Below are positions 56,934-64,000 of a stretch of DNA of 64,000 nucleotides, one piece after another; position 1 is the stretch's first letter, and the number at the start of each line of letters is the position of its first letter. Under the pieces are notes generated by a model that was not told the DNA's origin, searched no databases, and saw only the letters and a program-made list of their open reading frames with translations. A program made the position numbers and the translations under genes. Origin of the DNA: Sweltsa coloradensis (Eukaryota; Arthropoda; Insecta; Plecoptera; Chloroperlidae); contig JAMZAV010000005.1 in NCBI GenBank assembly GCA_024449915.1, positions 1,054,001 through 1,118,000 on the forward strand, given 5' to 3'.

Positions 56934-57299
56934 GTAAGTGCACCATTTCATTTGGGAATATTTGTTTAGTTTGGCTGCTGTGTGCACAGTAGGCGACTAT
57001 GTACATCTTCGTCTTCTAGATAGTGATTTTGATTTCTCTGGCATCAAGTTTAGGGCATATTATCTTTCTGTGTCATGGAGGACACCCAACGTACGAGGCT
57101 ACTAGTTTTGACTTCAAGCCAATGTAACTCGGTTAAACCATTGAGAGAAGTAATCAGCTACTGTACCATCAGCTATGTAGATAGAGGTCAAAAGTCTCAA
57201 ACGTTTTAGTATCTTCGTGTTTTTACTTCTAATTAACTCCATTTTATTTTTCGATATTGATCCACCTTCAAACTACCACTATACTAACATAGACTACCG

Positions 57300-57490
57300 C
57301 TACTCTATACGTTGTGGCACATCTTTTGTCCTGGTTCGATCCTAGGTTGAGATCGTCCCCAACCATGCACGTAGGTCGTACCTCCTCGCTGCTTTACGTC
57401 TTCTAATAATGCTCTTGCAGACATGGTGTGAGTGATAATACGGGACTCGAACACGCGTCCCCTCGTTTCACAGTGTAAACACACGCAGAA
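57300..57490 (-). repeat. tRNA-like SINE remnants
   Basis: The minus strand at about 57430-57490 has GTTCGAGTCCC (box B) after an anticodon-like GTTT...AAAC stem. On the plus strand a GGTTCGATCCTAG occurs at about 57334. Decayed. Confidence 0.45.
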
Positions 57491-58875
57491 GCTGAAATCA
57501 ATCGTACGGATGTATCCCCTGGTATAAATAAGTTCCTTGATTATTCACCTTCATATTGTATAATTTATAGAAAAAAAACTTTGCGTATGGATGCTCGCTG
57601 TCGGGTGGTCATCAGTTTCACCCTGTGTGACCTTCAGGGGTCACACGTTGAAATAATTTTCAGTGAGGATCGCCGGTAACCACCCGGGTCGAAGTCTCAC
57701 GCGTTTTTGCATAATATGTGTGTATGTATTGTAGGCTTTATTCTGTTCTAGGTAACATTGATTTCTAAATGTAGGTATGCAATGATTTCTTAATCTCAAA
57801 GGTGACATCTTTATTTGCGCCATATATGTTAGGGGAGGGCCTTCGCCCAGCAAGGCTATACTCAACGTGCCCTTATAAGGGTGTCACGTGTCCTTGCATG
57901 AATGTGAGTCAAGGGAAGGGAGAGAGTTTCGTGGAAGTTGAGTTCATGTCGCGCACAGCTGACTGGCGTCCCGACGTCGACATGTAGGCCCTACACCGTG
58001 CCATGCGCAACACAAATCGATTGCCTGTAACCTGCCCCCGCTGGCCACTTGCCATCCCTCACTGTCTCTCTGCTCATCCCACAAGAGTGAAGCACTGTAT
58101 AGTTTCGCTAGCCAATAGTTCGAGGAAGTCACCACTCCACGGCACCACCATACATAGCGTCGATAATTCAAAATCCATCGTTATTGTAGTCTACTTTTTT
58201 TTTCATTTGGTTCTAATTCTGTATAATGTGAATACCAACATCGAAAATGGGCGTAATAACTTCAAAAGTATGCCTACTTACCAAACTACGCTTCTATGTC
58301 GCCAGGTAACAGCCAGGTGTCATGTATACTGCAAACTGATGGCAAACTTATATACAATTACAAATTATTGTACAATTTAATAAATGTTGTGGGAGCACAT
58401 ATCATCATTAGAACCGTACCAACCAAATAACACACAATTTTATTCTTCAACTGGTTTGTGCATGTTCACGCACTTAGTTTGTCATTTGATGTAGATTAGC
58501 TTCATTGGTCAGATCTTGATGTTTTATTTATTGTGATAGAATGTGGAAAGGGGAGTACAGAAAGTAATAGCATTCACCCTTGAGGTATTAGGACTCGGGT
58601 AATGTGAATGCAACCCCAAGAGTAGTACAATATTGATGTAGATATAATGTGCTTATTATGTATTCATGGATGTCACTTATTGTACAAATCACCGGACAGA
58701 GTCCTACCTACAAACTATACAGAAGTGGATCAGTATAGAATAACCGTGTGTGAGTCGTTCCCAAGTACAAGGCGTCGTCAGAGTCTGTAAAGTTAAATCC
58801 CCCCCCCCCCACTGAGTTTTTCGTACAAGAAGGTGTGAATTGTATGAACCAAAGTGCAACCAAGTGACTTATATT

Positions 58876-59499
58876 AAGGCTGTTCCACCCTGTTTTTCCA
58901 TTTTCTAAAAAGTACAACTATGTAAAAATTCAGTAAATTAAATTAAAACCTGGTACTATTAGAACACCAAAAAATGTTTTTTCAAATTTTTCTGATCGGG
59001 CATACGGCAAATAGTGCATTTTCAAAATAGTTTCAAACTGCAATTACATCTAGCACAGCGCTCAACGTAGATAGTTGTGTTTCTGTGAGATTAATGTTTG
59101 ACTGTTTCTCTTGAATTTATCAAAGAGAAAACAATGGGATTTTTCGGAACCGTATCCCCTGCGAATTTTTCCGTTTTCCGGTACAAATTGACAAAAAAAA
59201 TACCGGTTATCTACAAAATTCGTGGGACATACAAAAATTGTAAAACCCTATGTTTTCTCTCTGATAAGTTCAAGAAACACAGTCAAACATTAATCTCACA
59301 GAAACACTACTATCTACATTGAGCGCTGTGCTAGATGTAATTGCAGTTTGAAACTATTTTGAAGATGCAATATTTGCCGTATGATCGATCAGAAAAATTT
59401 GAAAAAACATTTTTTGGTGTTCTAGGTTTCAATTTTATTTACTATATTTTTACATAGTTGCATATTTTAGAAAATAGAAATACAGGGTGGAACAGACTT
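58876..59499. mobile_element. Fold-back element with arms of about 230 bp
   Basis: Ends AAG(G/T)CTGTTCCACCCTG in inverse. The arms remain complementary inward through TGATCGGGCATACGG and TAGTTGTGTTTCTGTGAGAT. The central spacer has a frame (59098-59322) with no recognised motif. A related left half is at 53115-53480. Confidence 0.8.
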
Positions 59500-59785
59500 G
59501 ATGATCAGTTGTGGGTAATTGCCTGAGTAGATTATTGAAAGTGGGGACTTATTTAAACATAACTCACCGGATGTTGCGGCTATTTAAGTTGGGGGACGTA
59601 GGCATCTCCAAAACTAACTTTATAAAGAAGATAACAATAATATTTGAAGCTACACAGATAAAAAAAATCATTAAAACTTCCTATCTTTAAAATGGGAAAA
59701 TTTGTTAATTTGTTTTGCCTTACACATTATAGTCTTCCCTTATCTAGCCAAGAAAGTGTCCTCGTAGTGTTTGTTTTAGTATAGA

Positions 59786-60020
59786 ATAGAATAGAATAGG
59801 TCTTTATTGGCGAAGTTAAGCTCATCGCTTTTTTTTAACTTAACCATACACTGCAAGTAACAGATTCGAATAAAAAGGTATGAGTTTACAAGTAGGAATA
59901 AGTAATTTGTATCTAGGATATAGTAGGTTTACCAGTACATGTACAACAAAAGATAATTTTACATAATATAGGGGGAATATAATTATTATGGAGGATATAA
60001 TATAAGTGCCAAGTAAAGAG
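59786..60020 (-). repeat. Probable LINE 3' end (reversed)
   Basis: A (TAGAA)n run and TAGGTCTTTATTGGCGAAG lead into A/T-rich 3' untranslated-like sequence on the minus strand. Confidence 0.4.
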
Positions 60021-61286
60021 ACCTAGACATATTACGTACGTCACGAACCGTCCAGATTGCTATTATGCTAGTAACGAAGTTCCTAGACAAGGAAGGTCTG
60101 ACTCTGACATATTATTGCAGGTAAGAAAAGCGTGCACTAATGGGGGTAGAAACGTGAGCTCTCTCCTGTCACATGGTGGTATTTATATACTGGATGAGGC
60201 GCGTGTGCACATCATAATAAAACGTGTTTGTTTGAACGGTGTTGACACGTTCTGTTGCTACCACAACCTGATATGCTTCATTTGACAATTATTATTTACA
60301 CATTCCCAATAGTAATTTATTTATTTATTTAATCGTGACATTTATGATACACACTATAAAACTATGTGTATATATGTTATTCTACACTTAACATTGGATC
60401 ACGAAAGCCTACAACTAAACATATAATCAATGTGGATAGAGATAGGAATCAACAGCTTACCTGAGTTGTAGAGGTGGCTGCCATGAACACAAATAAAAAT
60501 TAATACACAAACTAATCACTAAATAGTCACGAGACGTTTCGGCTACGAACAAATAACATAGCAACTTCTTCCTCTTGTTGGTAATGTTGAATTTCCTCTA
60601 ACATGTCCTCATAAATTATTCCACTTTTAGTAGAATTTAAGAATTAGAACTGAATAGGATAAACGTTAAACTAATTAATTAATTAATTAATAAATAAACA
60701 AAATAAAATAAGTTTTAGACCTCGTTTGTGTGGCCTTACCACTTGTTTGCTGAATCGGTGGCAATGGCGCATTGGCGACACTGCAGCTGCGGCTGGCTTC
60801 TGCAATCTATACTATTTTTTTATATTTGAGATTTCGTTTTTGGTAATTTTGGTATTTTCTTTATTCTATTTTGTACTTATTATTTGTTTCATTCTTACTT
60901 TGTAAGTATTACTTAACCATCAAAATAGCTATGTGTAAATACTCTTTTTCCTAAACTTTACAATTTCCTGTATACCCGTAAGCGAAAGGGTATATAATTT
61001 GTAATGAATCACGTTTTGTTTATGGAAATAAGTAAATCATGTCTAACGTGCTAAGTACTAAGTAGGCCTGTATAGCCCGCTATAGCTAGCCCGATCTAAA
61101 TCCCATTGATTCTACCTGTACTTACAGTATATAATACAATCTCTGCTGCCATTTATGTTATTCCTCTTCTTATTTTATCACCTGACTCTGACTAACTACT
61201 ACAGCCTTATGTATAAAGTACCGTCAAGCATTAGATAATAGACATAACAAACTGCAACAGCAAATGCAATAAGTGCACTTTTCTTG

Positions 61287-62035
61287 TCTTATAACCATGA
61301 GATTGTTGTACTAACATGACGCTAGCTGGCTCTCACTGGCGACCTAGCTACCGTACACTATACTGAAACATACCGACTGCATAGTTCGATCCCCAATGAG
61401 AACCATCCTGACAGTTATCTACCATGTCTCGTAACCAGGCGCGTAGGAACGTTTTGAAAGTTGCGGGGGGGATTTATTAGCAGATATTGCGGGCGGCAGA
61501 TGGGGTCTGGGGCTAAACACCAGCTGCCGGGGGCCCTTTCGCCGAAGGTGAAAACTATTTTCACCATTCTACAGTTATTTCGTCATGTTTTAACTGCACT
61601 CGGACTCTGTAACGATGTTTTACAGCAACTATCTGCGATCTAAAAACCCAAAATATTAACGTGAATTGGCCCATTTTAGTAAATTTCAACCTAATTTTTT
61701 TGTGTAATGACGAAGCATTCAGGCAAACATATTCGTTTTACCGAGGTAACTGTCGAATTGAACAAGTGTATTTGCATATTTACTACGGAAATTCTTGGAT
61801 TAATATTTAAATCACGTTAGTTTTGCCCCCCCCCCCCTGCCGGTCCCTACGCCACTGCTTATAACCATGAGATTGGCGAGGTGGTTCTCACATGGCGACC
61901 TAGCTTCCGTATCGATCATACCTCTCTAACTTACTAACTTACGAGAACACAGTACTGAAACTTGCATGGACGCGATGTCTAGGGTTCGATCCCCACCCAG
62001 AACCATACTGACAGTTATCTACCGAGATTGGACAA
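61287..62035 (+). repeat. Tandemly duplicated tRNA-like segment split by a hAT-type MITE
   Basis: CTTATAACCATGAGATTG, TGGCGACCTAGCT, TTCGATCCCCA and CTGACAGTTATCTACC occur in the same order at 61287-61425 and 61858-62027. Copy 2 has GGTTCT near its start and AGAACC after the box B-like GGTTCGATCCCC, as in an acceptor stem with an overlong interior. The MITE at 61436-61857 lies at the junction. Confidence 0.65.
61436..61857. mobile_element. hAT-type MITE, 422 bp
   Basis: Ends CAGGCGCGTAGGAAC and the inverse of CAGTGGCGTAGGGAC. Candidate 8-bp duplication CTCGTAAC (61428-61435) against CTTATAAC (61858-61865), six of eight matching. Interior G- and C-runs lie just inside the ends. Confidence 0.65.
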
Positions 62036-62650
62036 CATTTCACATTTACTATCAAGTTCAATAACTTTTTTAAACGTTTGAATTCAGTAAATGATTTCTT
62101 AATAAAAAATAAAAAATCATAGCATAAAATCCCAACCGTGACCACGAACTGATGTCAGGAAAACATGTAGCTCGACATGGAGATACGCTTAAAATAGCAA
62201 GAGGTAAATAGAGACTATGCACATTATAGAAGAACGGCGGGTGTGGGTGCTAATGTAAATCCTGCTTGCCAGTAAAGTAGCACACACACACCATTGGATT
62301 GTGGGATCGCGCCAAAGAACGCATATCAGACTACATACGAAGCAATGCTGTTCAAATACAAGACTCAATCGAAATCGAAAACCTTTGGTACCCTGAATCT
62401 ATGGAAGTGAAGTGCACCTCGCGGAACATTCTTCCCTTGAACAGACAAACCACTCGGTGTTGCGCAATCTTCACGAGCTCATTGAAATTTCACGAGTTCA
62501 ATTCCCCGGTCGGAAGGTGGATGTCGGTATTGACAGACCTTGAACACTATTTTACAATTGTCCAATCGGGTAAAAAAGAGTAGGGAGAATGGAGAATAGG
62601 ACGTTAATAAATAATAACAAGATTTCCTTCGTGTTATTTAAAAATGGGTA

Positions 62651-63503
62651 AAGGGAGACCGGGTCTAGTTGTTCCAGGGTTAAGTTGTCACAGCGCTATT
62701 TTATCCTCAACAGTTGGTACTATGGCAACGTTTCTATAACTGAGGTGCTAGTTTTATCTGGATCGGCCGAGGGGTTTACTTTTTAAAAAGGAAACAGTGT
62801 TTTTCAGTCAAGAAAGAATTTTTTTGTGGTTTCAGAACATTGTGTTGTACTTAGTATGTTCAAAATATATACTGATGAACATTTATATTATCAAAATATA
62901 TGTAATTACTCCAAACAACAAAAATTGCATCACAATCAAAACATAATTCTTGAACACACACTTCACGTGATTATCAAATGTGTTTTGGGTCAAGTTGTCT
63001 CATGTGTATTGGGTCAAGTTGTCACAAGCTGTAAAACGTTGTTTTAAAGTTAGGTCTGATAATGCCTCGAAATTACAAAAAGAAGACGCAAAGAGGAGAA
63101 ATTGAACAATATGAATTACTTTTGGCAATTTGGCAAAACAAATTTAAAAAAATAAAATAATCGCCTGCGGTCCTATTTATGGGGGGCTCTTCCCCCCATA
63201 CCCCCCGTGCCTTTCCCACGGTTATGTACTAGATCCGCCACTGGTGGAGGGCATGTTAGCATGTGTTTCAAACTTCTGAACATGTGTCAACTAACCCCAA
63301 ATACTGTAACAACTTACCCCATGTGCGGGGCAAGTTGTCACAGTTACAAGCTTTTTTTTAAAAATACAACAAAATACAAATACAATAAAACTGGTATTTA
63401 TAAAATGATTTTCTTTTGTGTAAAACATTCCGTTTGTTAGTAATAGTAAAAATTCCCACATAAATGTTGAAAAGTGTGACAACTATTATACCCGGTCTCC
63501 CCT
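62651..63503. mobile_element. Inverted-repeat element with AAGTTGTCACA motifs, about 850 bp
   Basis: Ends (A)AGGGAGACCGGG and inverse (CCCGGTCTCCCCT). The motif (C/T)AAGTTGTC(A/T)CA recurs at least four times inside, on the plus strand near 62682, 62990, 63013 and 63330. A fragment of another transposon end (TACTAGATCCGCCACTGG, about 63226-63243) is embedded. Confidence 0.65.
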
Positions 63504-64000
63504 ACTAATAAAATAGTTCGGATGTGAGCCGAGCAGCACGCCCTGTGCGTGTATGCGTGTTGGGTATGGTGCACGATCGATTACTTCTAGAATTCTACTG
63601 AAACGGCCACCGAAAATGGCTTAGTGCTCATAACAAACTGGCCAAATCACACAGGACGGCATGTTAAGGGTTTTCTGTACATACCTTTCAAAAGTACAAC
63701 TTAGATCGTAGCAATGACACAAAAGAATGAAAAAATAATTTTCATGTGGAACAATTTGGGCATTAATATTGAAGATATTACCAAAATCGACGGATTTCAC
63801 CCAAATAAAGGAATGTACTTCGATTTTGAACTAAATTTATAGACGTTTAACATCGCCTCATTACGTGTGACGAAATTAATTTGTATTTAAATGGGTTTTC
63901 TTAAAGCGACCATGTTTAAATCTCCCACTTTTTACGCCTCCCCATGATGAGAAATAACCTTGTATATATTCCCATATCCGTAGTGATACGGGGATTATAT
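63504..64000. other. Spacer at window end, nothing recognised
   Basis: No coding frame, RNA gene or transposon terminus was identified. Confidence 0.4.

Noticed and set aside
57802..58380. Overlapping small plus-strand frames in a GC-richer stretch
   Set aside because: No family resemblance, no consistent frame or splice pattern.
62299..62583. 94-aa frame starting WDRAKERISDYIRS as a retroelement endonuclease tail
   Set aside because: The pattern is only loosely like GIY-YIG or LINE tails and could be chance; not enough to call.

Overview
The window looks like animal nuclear DNA, probably from a marine invertebrate. Genes are sparse, AT-rich spacers are long, exons end at GT/AG splice sites, and the repeats are non-LTR retrotransposon remnants, SINEs with tRNA-like heads, MITEs (hAT, TA-duplicating, piggyBac-like) and Helitron-like elements. 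The motif TAGGCCTA is very frequent, which I associate loosely with echinoderms and other ambulacrarians; the phylum cannot be fixed from this sequence alone.

Four protein-coding loci can be supported. (1) 70-1514 (+) is the last coding exon of an unrecognised single-pass membrane protein. (2) 20579-17447 (-) is PGAP2, complete in two coding exons (259 aa), a GPI-anchor lipid-remodelling factor. (3) 26253-27161 (+) is CAMKMT, calmodulin-lysine N-methyltransferase, with its whole 302-aa reading frame in one exon. (4) 31899-48506 (+) is ADI1, acireductone dioxygenase of the methionine salvage pathway, in four coding exons (41+40+60+45 = 186 aa) over 16.6 kb with all metal ligands present. The four do not form a functional cluster. 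A possible first coding exon at 56890 is much weaker.

The rest is mostly mobile DNA. 1.6-10.4 kb: microsatellites, Helitron-like elements (one nested precisely in another), a TA-flanked MITE, a hAT-like element, and a SINE split by another TA-flanked element. 10.4-17.4 kb: mostly unannotated, but with a complete hammerhead ribozyme motif on the minus strand at 12424-12466, a tRNA-like SINE head, and a hAT MITE with a perfect 8-bp target duplication. The PGAP2 intron holds a LINE tail carrying a poly(A) retro-insertion with a perfect 13-bp duplication. 20.6-26.1 kb: tandem repeats and a TAGGCC-rich block. 27.2-31.9 kb: quiet sequence, then two reverse-transcriptase fragments. ADI1 introns hold a 2.2-kb fold-back palindrome with a nested TA element, several LINE fragments, a damaged second copy of the hammerhead-bearing repeat, a piggyBac-like MITE and a stray copy of ADI1 exon sequence. 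48.5-64 kb: a 202-bp near-perfect palindrome, minisatellites, fold-back elements, tRNA-like SINEs and MITEs.

The most striking signals are the hammerhead ribozyme, the nested Helitron-like insertion whose empty site can be read directly, and the large palindromes in and just after ADI1. All are read by eye; no search or folding program was run.
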